Of a stretch of 64,000 bases of DNA, positions 18,963 to 28,307 are shown piece by piece. The notes below the pieces were generated by a model. That model did not search any database, was not told the origin of the DNA, and was given only the letters and a program-made list of their open reading frames with translations. Where the stretch lies: assembly GCA_022843465.1 (NCBI GenBank), contig JALHNO010000011.1:1-64000 (forward strand), in the 5' to 3' direction. Both the position numbers and the translations under genes were made by a program. The DNA comes from Pseudomonadota bacterium (GTDB lineage Bacteria; Pseudomonadota; Gammaproteobacteria; Xanthomonadales; Ahniellaceae). How positions within the stretch are numbered: the first letter of the stretch is position 1; the number at the start of each line of letters is the position of its first letter.

Positions 18963-21900
18963 CAGATGACCAGCTCCAGACAGGTCTCGTCAGCAGCCGC
19001 GATGATGGGCGTGATCGGCCTGACCGATCGGGCCTGGGCGAATTCATCGAGCGCCGCCTGCATCGCCCGCCACAACTCATCGAGCAGGGCTTGGTCGATC
19101 AGATCGGGATCGTGCAGCATCTCCACGCCGAGCCCGTCGCCAGGCCAGATCAGCAGGTTCAGCGGATACTCGGTATGGGTATGGCTGCGCAGTGCCGCCG
19201 CGGCCTGGTGTCGCGCACGCGGATAGTTCTCGAACACGAACAGCGTGTCGAACAACGGTGTCGGATCCGAGCCGGTCAGCAGATCCAGATCCTGATGATG
19301 ATGCACTTGCCGCTCTGCCTGCGCGCGTTGCAGCTCGGCCAGCCAGTCTGCGGACACCAGCCCGGCCGGCGCCAGTCGAAGGCGCAGCGGCAGCAGATTC
19401 ACCAGTGGTCCGACGATCCGGTCTGACAGCTCCGGTGGCCGCGTCGCGAGCACGGTGCCCAGCACGACATCGCGCGTTCCACGAACGGCGCCAACGGCGC
19501 AGGCCCAGGCCGTCAGCAACAGCGTGTACAAGGTGATACCGGCGCCCTGAGCCGAGGCAGCGTAGCGCCTGGTCTGGTCGACATCGAAGGAGCGCTCCAG
19601 GCGCGCGCTGCGCCCCGCACTGGTGCGCCCGGGATCGACCAGCAGCCACAGGCGCCGAGCAGGCAGTGCGCTCAGGTGGCCGCTCCAGTAGCGCATCGCC
19701 GCCGAACGGTCCTGTCGCTGCAACCAGAGCACATAGTCGGCAAATGGCGCACTCGACTCGGCTATCGCCGGGCCATCGGACGTCAGCGCCAGGTACTGAT
19801 CGAATACCGAATCCAACACCACGATATCCGACCAGCCATCAAGCAGCGCATGGTGGTAGGTCCATATGAAATGGTAGCGGCGCGGCCCGATCTCGGCCAG
19901 GTGAAAGCGCATCAGCGGTGCAACCAGCAGGTCAAATCCGCGGGCACGATCCCTGGCCAGGGCTGCACTGACCCGCTCCTGCAATTCGAGGCCAGGGTCG
20001 AGCCAGTTGGCCAGCGACCAGTCCGGCTCGACATGGCGTCCAACCAGGAACAGCGGTTTGTCGCGGAGCGCAATCGCAAATGAAGCGCGGAGAATGGCGT
20101 ACTGAGCGATCACCCGCCGCCAGGCCGTCTGGAAGGCCACCACGTCCAGGTCTTCCAGGACACCCTCGACCTGCTCAAGGTAGCGCCCCTCGCGCTGGCC
20201 AGTCAGCGATCGGTACAGCATGCTGATCTGCACCGGCGTTGCGGCGAGAATCTGCTGGACATTGCCCCAGTTGGGCGAGCCGGCGCGCAGGCGATCGCGC
20301 TCCGCCGCGGACAGTGCGACACCAACACAGTCACCCTCGGCGGCATCCGCAGTCGCGCGCGCATGCGCGCGCAACAGTGCGCCGACGGCATGCAGTGGTG
20401 TCGATACCATGGCGCCGGCGTCCAGCTGCCAACCGCGGCTGCGCAGCAGTGACAGCAGGCGCACCGCTTGAATCGAATCACCACCGGCAGCATGGAAAGT
20501 TTGCGTCAGATCATCAGGCAGGTAGCCAAGGCTCTGCTGAAGACAGTCGCAAAAAACGTCCGCGACATGTGCATCGCCTGCGCTCGCGGCGCCGCCATCA
20601 GCGCTGAACGGACAGGGCAAGGCCGCAAAATCCGTCTTGCCGTTGGCGTTGAGCGGCAGTGCGGGCATGACGGCGTAACAACGCGGCCGCATGTACTCGG
20701 GGAGGCCGCTGACGGCAGCGGAGTACGCTGCGACCGCCGGCACATCAGCGGCATGGAACCTGACTTCGGCCGCATCCGCTGCGCGCGGTACAACGTAAGC
20801 GACAAGCGTCGCCGCACTGCCGCGGTCCACGAGCTTGACGGCGACGGCAGCGATCAGGCCGCATGCCTCCAGACGTCGCTCGATCTCGGCAGGCTCGATA
20901 CGGTGGCCACGCAGCTTGAACTGGCGGTCGCTGCGACCAGTCAGAACAAGCTCGGATTCGCCGCCGAGCCGCACGCAATCGCCACTGCGATACATGCGGG
21001 CGCCCGCTCGCGATGCAAATGGGTCGGGCAGAAACACCGCTGCGGTGGTCGCCGGTTGATCGTGATAACCATCGGCGACCAGGGCACCACCAAGGTACAG
21101 CTCGCCGGCCGCACAGGCTTGCAGTTGCTGATCGAGCACATGGGCATCGACAGCGGGCAGCGGCTGACCGATCGGCGCGTGCAGCTGTCCCTCCGGCAGT
21201 GCGCGCATGGTCCAGGCGGTGGCGGTGATCGTCGTTTCGGTGGGACCATAGGCATTGATGCAGACGATGCTGGCGGCAGCTTCCAGCGCGAGCCACGTCG
21301 CGACCTTGGCGACCGGGCAGGCTTCACCGCCGACGATCAGGCAGCGCAAGGCATGCGGCGCCTGCCCCGTGCTGGCGATCTCGTCGACCCAGGCCGACCA
21401 CAGGGCAGTCGGCAGATTGGCGACAGTGACTGCTTCGGCATCGAGCAAGGCAGTCAGGCCGCCTTCGCGTTGTCCGGCATGATCGGGGGCAATCACGATG
21501 GCCGCACCGACACAGAGCGTTGGAATGACTTCTTCCAGCGAGATGTCAAAGCCGATCGCGCAGGTCTGCAGCACCCGATCGCGCCTGCTGAGCGCATATC
21601 GACTGATCGCCTGCCCGGCGTGGACAGCGAGATTGCCATGGGCAACACGCACCGCCTTGGGTACGCCGCTGGTCCCGGAAGTAAAGATCAGATACGCCAG
21701 CGCCTGTGGATGCACCGGCAGCGGATCGCCGGGAAGTGCGGTGTCGGCCGGCATCGCTGCCAGCACCAGGTCCGTCGCCTCGGCGTCAGCCGATGCACTG
21801 TCAGCAAGCACCAGGGCCGCGCCAGCAATTCGGCACATCTGGCGTCGCCGCTCGATGGGGAGCTGAGGATTGACCGGTACGTAGATCATGCCGGCGCGCA

Positions 21901-22129
21901 GCACGCCCAGCATCGCTGCGATCCAACCGGCACCGCGTGCCATCCGGACCGCGACAGCTGCGCCGGGAGCGAGGTCGGCAGCCTTCAACTGACGCTCGAT
22001 GGCCGCTGACCAGGCCACCAGCTCTGCATAAGTGTAGCCACGACCGCCATCGACGATGGCACAGGCCAACGGGTTCTCCCGCGCGCGCGCCTGGATCATC
22101 GACAGTACCGAAGTAACCATCGCCGTCAT
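18962..22129 (-). CDS. NRPS A-T-C protein
   Basis: This 1055-residue protein begins directly with an A domain (1-505; TSGTSGVPK, YGPTETT, YRSGDC, NGKTDF). A T domain follows (AGGDSIQ, about 525-590), then a terminal C domain (about 610-1050) with HHALLDG intact. An A-T start with no upstream C is typical of initiation or stand-alone loading. The A-domain code by eye is D-I-E-A-I-G-A-I-T, which I cannot assign. The CmlA-like hydroxylase gene ends inside this gene's start (ATGA overlap). Since CmlA acts on an A-T-bound amino acid, the residue loaded here is probably beta-hydroxylated. The C-terminal C domain has no acceptor T in this protein; it may serve the protein at 23838-28307, whose own condensation-like domain is dead. 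Confidence 0.92.
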   Translation of the reverse strand: MTAMVTSVLSMIQARARENPLACAIVDGGRGYTYAELVAWSAAIERQLKAADLAPGAAVAVRMARGAGWIAAMLGVLRAGMIYVPVNPQLPIERRRQMCRIAGAALVLADSASADAEATDLVLAAMPADTALPGDPLPVHPQALAYLIFTSGTSGVPKAVRVAHGNLAVHAGQAISRYALSRRDRVLQTCAIGFDISLEEVIPTLCVGAAIVIAPDHAGQREGGLTALLDAEAVTVANLPTALWSAWVDEIASTGQAPHALRCLIVGGEACPVAKVATWLALEAAASIVCINAYGPTETTITATAWTMRALPEGQLHAPIGQPLPAVDAHVLDQQLQACAAGELYLGGALVADGYHDQPATTAAVFLPDPFASRAGARMYRSGDCVRLGGESELVLTGRSDRQFKLRGHRIEPAEIERRLEACGLIAAVAVKLVDRGSAATLVAYVVPRAADAAEVRFHAADVPAVAAYSAAVSGLPEYMRPRCYAVMPALPLNANGKTDFAALPCPFSADGGAASAGDAHVADVFCDCLQQSLGYLPDDLTQTFHAAGGDSIQAVRLLSLLRSRGWQLDAGAMVSTPLHAVGALLRAHARATADAAEGDCVGVALSAAERDRLRAGSPNWGNVQQILAATPVQISMLYRSLTGQREGRYLEQVEGVLEDLDVVAFQTAWRRVIAQYAILRASFAIALRDKPLFLVGRHVEPDWSLANWLDPGLELQERVSAALARDRARGFDLLVAPLMRFHLAEIGPRRYHFIWTYHHALLDGWSDIVVLDSVFDQYLALTSDGPAIAESSAPFADYVLWLQRQDRSAAMRYWSGHLSALPARRLWLLVDPGRTSAGRSARLERSFDVDQTRRYAASAQGAGITLYTLLLTAWACAVGAVRGTRDVVLGTVLATRPPELSDRIVGPLVNLLPLRLRLAPAGLVSADWLAELQRAQAERQVHHHQDLDLLTGSDPTPLFDTLFVFENYPRARHQAAAALRSHTHTEYPLNLLIWPGDGLGVEMLHDPDLIDQALLDELWRAMQAALDEFAQARSVRPITPIIAAADETCLELVI

Positions 22130-23841
22130 GCCAGATCCGCCACGGCCACCGGCAGTGCGGTCGCCTGTGCTTTTGACTGCACCGTCCGCTGCAGCGCCCG
22201 AATCTCGTGCCGACCGAACAATCGCGACGCAGGGATGCCGGCTTCCAGGCAGCGCGCGACAAGGCGATCGGATTCGACGATCGCGGGACTTTCCGTCGTG
22301 TACTCGATGCTCGAGATGAACGCGAGCCAGGGTTCGGATCCCATGGCATAGATGTGCACGGCGTCAGGTTGCAGCGTCTCCACAATTTCCCAGGCGCGCT
22401 CGGCGTCCGAACCATTGAGTCGGCGTGCCTGATCGTGCCGGCGCTCCGGTGGTCTTGTGAACAATGGGCCATATACCCAGGACAAGGGTGCGCCTACGCA
22501 CTCCATGCCGATATAGAGATGGTTGACTTCGCCGATCAACGGACGCAGCCGGCGATACATTTCAGGATCGAGATTGTTGGAGTCGGCTGCAAACAGCGCC
22601 GACGTTGTACCCATGCGCACATGAAACGCCAGCTTCGTCTGCAGTTCGAGGTCGCCGTGCTCACCGAGGAATGGCACGCCGAGAATGCGACCACCGGCAA
22701 TCGGCAGTTCTTCCAACTCGCCCAGTTCGACGACGCTGGCAAATCCGCTGGCGAGCAGCACCTGCTTCAGCGACAGGTCCGGCAGCGTGCCGCTACCGCC
22801 CCTGGGCACGACAATCGTGCCAATACGGTGCCGCAGTTGCAGCAGGGTTTCGAACATCACGTGGTCCTGATGGTTGTGTGTCAGCACCACGTAGTCGATT
22901 CGGTCCGGAAGATCCTGAAAGCTGTAGCGCTCCACGCCACCCTCAAGCGGATAGGCGATGATCGGATCGGTCAATACGCTTGCGCGGTCGCTGGACATCA
23001 ATACCGTCGCATGACCGAAGTAGCGCAGGCGCACGGCTTCGGTGTCGATCATGGCGTGCCGCGCCGGTGGCGCCTGCTCGGTCAGAAACCCTGCCAGCAG
23101 ACTCCGCTCGTGTTCGGCGAGCGCATCCCAGCTGACCAGTTCTTGAAACGCGCCGGATTCCATCGGCGCATGCCGCATCGCGAACAGGGCATCCCACCGC
23201 GGGTCGGCAAATGGCCAGTGGAAACTCACTCCCCTGCCATCAGGAAGCCGCGGACTGCTCAACACGAACGGGCGCAGATCACCGTCCATCAGCGACAGGC
23301 AGATGCTCTGCAGGTTCGGCTTGTACAGGGAACTGGCATAGAACAGCGGCTCGATGAATCGCAGCCTGGGGTGGTTGTACAGGTCGTAGACCAGCTCGAC
23401 GCGACCGCGCAACGATGACGGCAAGCGTGCATACCAGGAGGCCAGGCAATCGCCATTGGCCTGCGCCTGCAATGCGCTGTCGAACGCATGCAGATCGTCG
23501 GCGAACTCGACCAGTTCGGCCAGCTCGCGGCGCGACGCTTCGACGAACATGCGCATCGTCTCGATGTCACCCGAGTAGTCGACGAAGAGGCCACCCTTGA
23601 GGTCCTGGTTGCGTGCTGCCTGAGCATGCAGCTTGGGCGACTTCAGGTAGGACTCCAGCACGCGGAGATGCAGATTGCGGCTGATCAGCGCAAAACTGAT
23701 CGGGCTGACCAGGAACGACCAGGCATACCAGCCATTGATCAGCGGCTCAGCCTTGAGGTCCGGGCGCAGATACCACAGTCGGCCCGGCGCCAGACCGGAC
23801 GCCGCTGCAGAGGGGTTGACGGACGCGGTCATGCCACTCAT
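22126..23841 (-). CDS. CmlA-like diiron beta-hydroxylase (metallo-beta-lactamase fold)
   Basis: This 571-residue protein resembles CmlA, the chloramphenicol-pathway diiron monooxygenase that hydroxylates C-beta of a carrier-bound amino acid. An N-terminal domain of about 260 residues (NGWYAWSFLVSP near 36-47) precedes a metallo-beta-lactamase-fold domain. That domain has the metal motif HNHQDH (His322, His324, Asp326, His327), Glu394 (FLGEHGD), Asp420 (FAADSN) and a late His496. The spacings 322-394-420 agree with the CmlA ligand pattern as I recall it. The open frame begins earlier, but the ATG at 23841 gives an ATGA overlap with the preceding NRPS stop. The stop overlaps the next NRPS start by 4 bp. 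The likely substrate is the residue on the T domain of that A-T-C protein. A simple hydrolase is the less likely alternative. Confidence 0.85.
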   Translation of the reverse strand: MSGMTASVNPSAAASGLAPGRLWYLRPDLKAEPLINGWYAWSFLVSPISFALISRNLHLRVLESYLKSPKLHAQAARNQDLKGGLFVDYSGDIETMRMFVEASRRELAELVEFADDLHAFDSALQAQANGDCLASWYARLPSSLRGRVELVYDLYNHPRLRFIEPLFYASSLYKPNLQSICLSLMDGDLRPFVLSSPRLPDGRGVSFHWPFADPRWDALFAMRHAPMESGAFQELVSWDALAEHERSLLAGFLTEQAPPARHAMIDTEAVRLRYFGHATVLMSSDRASVLTDPIIAYPLEGGVERYSFQDLPDRIDYVVLTHNHQDHVMFETLLQLRHRIGTIVVPRGGSGTLPDLSLKQVLLASGFASVVELGELEELPIAGGRILGVPFLGEHGDLELQTKLAFHVRMGTTSALFAADSNNLDPEMYRRLRPLIGEVNHLYIGMECVGAPLSWVYGPLFTRPPERRHDQARRLNGSDAERAWEIVETLQPDAVHIYAMGSEPWLAFISSIEYTTESPAIVESDRLVARCLEAGIPASRLFGRHEIRALQRTVQSKAQATALPVAVADLA

Positions 23842-26800
23842 ACGACCTCGCTCAGTTCGCTCAGCAGGGCATCGAGATCGTGCTGCTCGAGGTTGAGATC
23901 CGGCACATCGGATGGCGTCAGACCACCTGCAGAACGGCTGCACTCGGCAATCATGCGCTCAAGCTCGGATTGAAACCTGGCGCAGATCCGCTCGATGCAG
24001 GACGTCGCGATGCGCGACGGGTTGTAGACCAGACTGACGACCAACTGGTCACCGTGCTGGATGGCAAGCACTTCCAGCGCGAACAGGCGCGGCTGCTCGA
24101 GTGATCGGGTCGCATGCTGGGCCAGATGCATCAACGGCGAGGTCTGCAGGTGTGTCGCCTCGTCGGAGACCGCGAAGCGCCCCAGATAGTTGAAGCAGAG
24201 TTCCGGCTCGGCGGCGCGCTTGCTCGCGCCCTGCCCGCTCAGATAGCGCAGTGCCGCGTAGCCACTGCCATTGCCAGGGACGGCGCGCAGCTGCTCCTTG
24301 ACCGCGGTAACCAGTGCGATCGCATCACTGCGGTGATCCTCCGCGGGAGCCTGCAATGCCACCGGGTACATGGTGGTGAACCAGCCTACGGTACGACCAC
24401 AATCATCGTCTCCGGCGCCGCCATTGTCGCGGCCGTGCCCCTCCAGCATGACTGCGAGGGTTCGCTCGCCGGTCCACTCGATGCAGGCAGAGAGCAAGGC
24501 AGCAAGCAGAAAATCCTGACTGTTGGTGTTGAATGCCTGGTGCAGGTTGCCCGCAAGCGCTACACCGATCGACTCGGGCAGCACCAGGCGATGACTGCGC
24601 GCCGCTCCGGCCAGATCGCTTGCGGCAGCCAGCGGCAGGGGGACCGTGGCTTGCTCGACGCGTCCCCAATAGGCCATCTCGGCCTGCCAGGCCCCGCTGG
24701 CGAGCGCTTCCATCGCGCGCTCTGCGCCTGTGCGCAGCGAGATGGTCTTCGCCGCCAGCACGGCGCCCGGGTCAGCGAGCAGCACCTGCAGATCCTGCTC
24801 GATAAGCCGCCAGGAATAGCTGTCGATGACAAGATGATGGGCCACTGCGAGCAGCAGCGGCGGCGCGCCGACTTCATCCCGGATGAACACCAGCCGGAAC
24901 AGCGGCGCCGTTGCCAGATCGAAGCCGGTCTGAACCTCCTCTACCGTCGTCCGCAGGACTGCTTCCCGATCGGCACCGGAAGCAATGGTGACATCAAGAC
25001 AGCTGCGTTCGATCAGCTCGGCGGAGCATGGCTGAAACTGCTGGCGCCAGCTGCCATCCGCCGCCTCCACGAAGGCGGCACGCAGGGCATCGTGGTGTTG
25101 CAACAACCGCGATGCCGCCGGGCGCAGCTGGTCGAAGGTGGTGTCGGCGGGCAATGCATACAGACAGGCCTGGTTGTATTGGTGGCGATCCACTGTGACG
25201 CAACTGAAGTAGCGCGCCTGGATGGCAGTCAACGGTGACGCACCGACTACCTGTCCCTGCTCCGCGCCATCAGAAGCCGTCAGCAGCTCTACGACAGCAG
25301 CGAGTCGCGCGATGGTCTGCTGTTCAAACACCTGCTTGGGTCGGAAAAACAATCCTTGCTGACGCGCACGCGCCACCAGTTGGATTGCCACGATCGAGTC
25401 CGCGCCAATTGCGAAGAAATTGTCGTCGATCCCGATGCGGGCGTTGCCGAGCAACTCGCGGCATAGTTGCAACAGAATCGCCTCGATGGGATTGCAGGCG
25501 CGCCCAGCCTGGCGCCCGGCCTGGTCGAGGTCGGGAAGCGCCCGCCGATCGAGTTTGCCGTTGGCATTCAGCGGCAGTCGATCCAGCCACACCCAGACCG
25601 CCGGACACATGTGCTCGGGCAAGCGCGCGGCGAGTTCGGTGCGGGTTGTTGCTTCGCTCGAGCCATCGCCGACCGCATACACCACCAGACGTGCCGTGCT
25701 CCCCTCCTGAACGATCACCACTGCGCATTCGCGGACCGACGACGTGCAACGCACGGCCGCTTCGATATCACCGAGCTCGACTCGATGTCCACGCAGTTTG
25801 ACCTGCTGATCTGCGCGTCCGCGAAAACGCAATGCGCCGGCAGCGTCGAACACCGCGCGATCACCGCTGGCGTACATTCGCGCACCCGGCGCAGTTGCAT
25901 GGGGGTCGGGCAGGAAGCGTGCAGCTGTTTCGGCGGGACGGTCGAGATAGCCCGCAGCCACTCCGTCGCCAGCCAGGCACAGCTCGCCTTCGATGCCGAC
26001 CGCACAGCGCTGTAGACCGGTGTCAAGCACATAGGTGCGGTTGTTGGCCAGCGGCCGCCCAAGAGCGGGTCCGAATGTCGGCGTGCGTGGACCGATCTGC
26101 GCGTTGCAGGTAATGCCGATCGTGGTTTCGGTCGGACCGTAGTGATTGACCACGCAGAGCGATGGCGACAGCGCGTGCACCCGATCGACCAGATCCCAGG
26201 GCAGCGGCTCGCCGCCAAGCACCAGAGCCTGGCTCGGCAGCAATCGTTGCGGAAGATCGACCGCCAGCAGAGCAGCCAGATGCGACGGCACGATCTTCAG
26301 ACAGTCGACGGGTTGCGCCGCGAGTTCCTCCGCCAGTGCCGTGGCATCCAGACTGAGTGCTTCGTCAAGCAGACGCAGGCAACAGCCATTGCCGAGGCCA
26401 CCGAACACCGCGGTGTAGCCGAGGTCCGCCGCGACAGTAGAGAGTGCGGCGATGGAAGAAATTCGGGTGAAATCCAGGCGCTCGGCGATCGCGGCGACAT
26501 AGTTGGTCAGCGCCCGATGGGAGACCTCGACACCCTTGGGCTCGCCGGTAGAGCCGGAAGTGAAGATCGCATAGGCCGGTTGCTCCGGGTGAATATCCAG
26601 CGAAACCGCAGCACCGCTGAGCTGATCGATGTAATCGGCATCGCGATCCCAGTCGATCAGCGGAATCTCCGTCTCGCTGTCGCTGACACGGTCGAGGTAA
26701 CCGGACGCAGTCACGATCATTGCCAGATTCGCCTGCGCCACGATGGCAGCGATTCGCCTGGCGGGATATGCCGGATCTATCGGCACGTAGGCACACCCGG

Positions 26801-28307
26801 ATTTCAAGACGCCAAGCATGCTGGCAATCTGTCGCGCGCAACGCGGCAGACAGATGCCGATCCGGTGACCCGGGCGTACGCCCTCTTCGATCAGCAGCCG
26901 GGCCACCCGGTTGCTCCAGACATCCAGCTCTGCATAGCTCAATTGCAGCGGACCGGCATGCAGGGCCAGCGCATCCGGTTTACCTGCCACCACAGCGGTC
27001 AGACGTGCGACAAAATTCCGATCGGAAATGGGCAGCCGCGGACCCCGGCCAGCATCGGCAAGGAAGGCCGACTGCCTTGCCTCGAAGAGCATACCCGGCG
27101 CGGGCACCCGGGCGGGGTGCTCCAGCACGGATTCCAGCAAGGCCAGGTACTGACAAGCCAGCCAGTCAATGGCGTCACCATCGAGGTTCGCCGAGTCGAA
27201 CGAGATGCGCAGCTCCACCCTGCCGTTGCGCCGGGTCACCCGTAGATGCAGTGACTGCGGCTCTGAATCGACAACACAGGCATGCTCGTTGTGGTCAGCC
27301 TGGACATACGAGTAGCCATAGCGCCAGGTCTGCAGGATCGATTCGTCGGTCGTCGACAGTCCCGGAAAATGAAAGGCATGCTCGCGCGCCCGCGCCAGGC
27401 GGTGCGCGAGCTCGTCGAGCCGCTGTTGTGCCGGCGATTCGCGTGCTTCAAAAAGTATCGGCAGATCGAGCTCCAGCGGTCCGAACACGCCTACCAGATC
27501 ATCGTGGTCCCGTGCCGCCACGCTGCACGCCACCACTTCTGCGTCGCCAAACCGCAGATGCAGCAACTGCTGCCAGCAGGCAAGGAAAGCCACCTCGTCG
27601 AGTCGAGCCAGCCTTGCAGCGCTGGCGTCTGGCAGATCGATCAGACGCTGCGCGTGCGAAGCTGCCCCGGTCACCGCGATCAACGAAGCCTCCGCGCGGG
27701 CGATCACATCGCGCCAGTACGCAAGATCGGATTCGGCTTCGGGATCAACCCGCATCTGCATCTGCAGATCGACAAGATCCGCGTAGAGGACGACGGGACT
27801 GTCCGCGCAGGCCTGGCCACTCGCCACTGCGCGCGCAAGCGTGCGCAGCGAATGAAGATCGGCGCACCAGCGCGGAGCGGCAAGCAGCAGACGAGCACTG
27901 CCGGATCCGACCACCACCAAGTCCATCTGCAGCGGGCTGGCAACCTGCGCCCGATAGTCTGCGCGAATCTGTTCGCGCTGCGCACGCGCGATCGACGCGA
28001 TCGCGAGTTCCCGTTCGGCCAGCGTTTGCGCGGCGAGTTGATGCACACGTGCCCTCGGCAGATGACCAGGCACGCTGTTTCGGCCATCGGCAGAAATGCT
28101 TGCTGCCGCGAGTCCACAGGGCGCCGTCAACTGATCTATGCGCATGCACAGGGCGGGCACATCGCCATCGAACATGAGGGCGTGGTCGATCTGGACACAG
28201 GTGCCATTGTCGGCAACTTCCTGCAACCGCAATGCACGCCACTGGCCAGCGGACAGGCGCGGCTGCGATTCCGTTTCGGCGGCAGTATGGTCTCGAGTTT
28301 CCATCAT
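23838..28307 (-). CDS. NRPS: inactive C-like (interface-type?) domain, A(Asp), T, E
   Basis: This 1489-residue protein starts with a condensation-superfamily domain (1-430) in which the catalytic HHxxxDG reads PRWCADL (145-151). Both His and the Gly are gone, so it cannot condense by the usual mechanism. It may be an 'interface' domain, the inactive C-family domain known to recruit aspartate beta-hydroxylases in siderophore NRPSs. The A domain (about 445-955) has code D-L-T-K-V-G-H-I-G, exactly that of aspartate. The T domain has GADSI (about 985-1050). The last 430 residues form an epimerase with HHLVIDSYSW, EGHGRD, TVGWFTTMYP and FNYLGRF, so D-Asp or D-hydroxy-Asp is expected. A hydroxylase gene overlaps the start (ATGATG), and the CmlA-like gene overlaps the stop. 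Confidence 0.92.
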   Translation of the reverse strand: MMETRDHTAAETESQPRLSAGQWRALRLQEVADNGTCVQIDHALMFDGDVPALCMRIDQLTAPCGLAAASISADGRNSVPGHLPRARVHQLAAQTLAERELAIASIARAQREQIRADYRAQVASPLQMDLVVVGSGSARLLLAAPRWCADLHSLRTLARAVASGQACADSPVVLYADLVDLQMQMRVDPEAESDLAYWRDVIARAEASLIAVTGAASHAQRLIDLPDASAARLARLDEVAFLACWQQLLHLRFGDAEVVACSVAARDHDDLVGVFGPLELDLPILFEARESPAQQRLDELAHRLARAREHAFHFPGLSTTDESILQTWRYGYSYVQADHNEHACVVDSEPQSLHLRVTRRNGRVELRISFDSANLDGDAIDWLACQYLALLESVLEHPARVPAPGMLFEARQSAFLADAGRGPRLPISDRNFVARLTAVVAGKPDALALHAGPLQLSYAELDVWSNRVARLLIEEGVRPGHRIGICLPRCARQIASMLGVLKSGCAYVPIDPAYPARRIAAIVAQANLAMIVTASGYLDRVSDSETEIPLIDWDRDADYIDQLSGAAVSLDIHPEQPAYAIFTSGSTGEPKGVEVSHRALTNYVAAIAERLDFTRISSIAALSTVAADLGYTAVFGGLGNGCCLRLLDEALSLDATALAEELAAQPVDCLKIVPSHLAALLAVDLPQRLLPSQALVLGGEPLPWDLVDRVHALSPSLCVVNHYGPTETTIGITCNAQIGPRTPTFGPALGRPLANNRTYVLDTGLQRCAVGIEGELCLAGDGVAAGYLDRPAETAARFLPDPHATAPGARMYASGDRAVFDAAGALRFRGRADQQVKLRGHRVELGDIEAAVRCTSSVRECAVVIVQEGSTARLVVYAVGDGSSEATTRTELAARLPEHMCPAVWVWLDRLPLNANGKLDRRALPDLDQAGRQAGRACNPIEAILLQLCRELLGNARIGIDDNFFAIGADSIVAIQLVARARQQGLFFRPKQVFEQQTIARLAAVVELLTASDGAEQGQVVGASPLTAIQARYFSCVTVDRHQYNQACLYALPADTTFDQLRPAASRLLQHHDALRAAFVEAADGSWRQQFQPCSAELIERSCLDVTIASGADREAVLRTTVEEVQTGFDLATAPLFRLVFIRDEVGAPPLLLAVAHHLVIDSYSWRLIEQDLQVLLADPGAVLAAKTISLRTGAERAMEALASGAWQAEMAYWGRVEQATVPLPLAAASDLAGAARSHRLVLPESIGVALAGNLHQAFNTNSQDFLLAALLSACIEWTGERTLAVMLEGHGRDNGGAGDDDCGRTVGWFTTMYPVALQAPAEDHRSDAIALVTAVKEQLRAVPGNGSGYAALRYLSGQGASKRAAEPELCFNYLGRFAVSDEATHLQTSPLMHLAQHATRSLEQPRLFALEVLAIQHGDQLVVSLVYNPSRIATSCIERICARFQSELERMIAECSRSAGGLTPSDVPDLNLEQHDLDALLSELSEVV

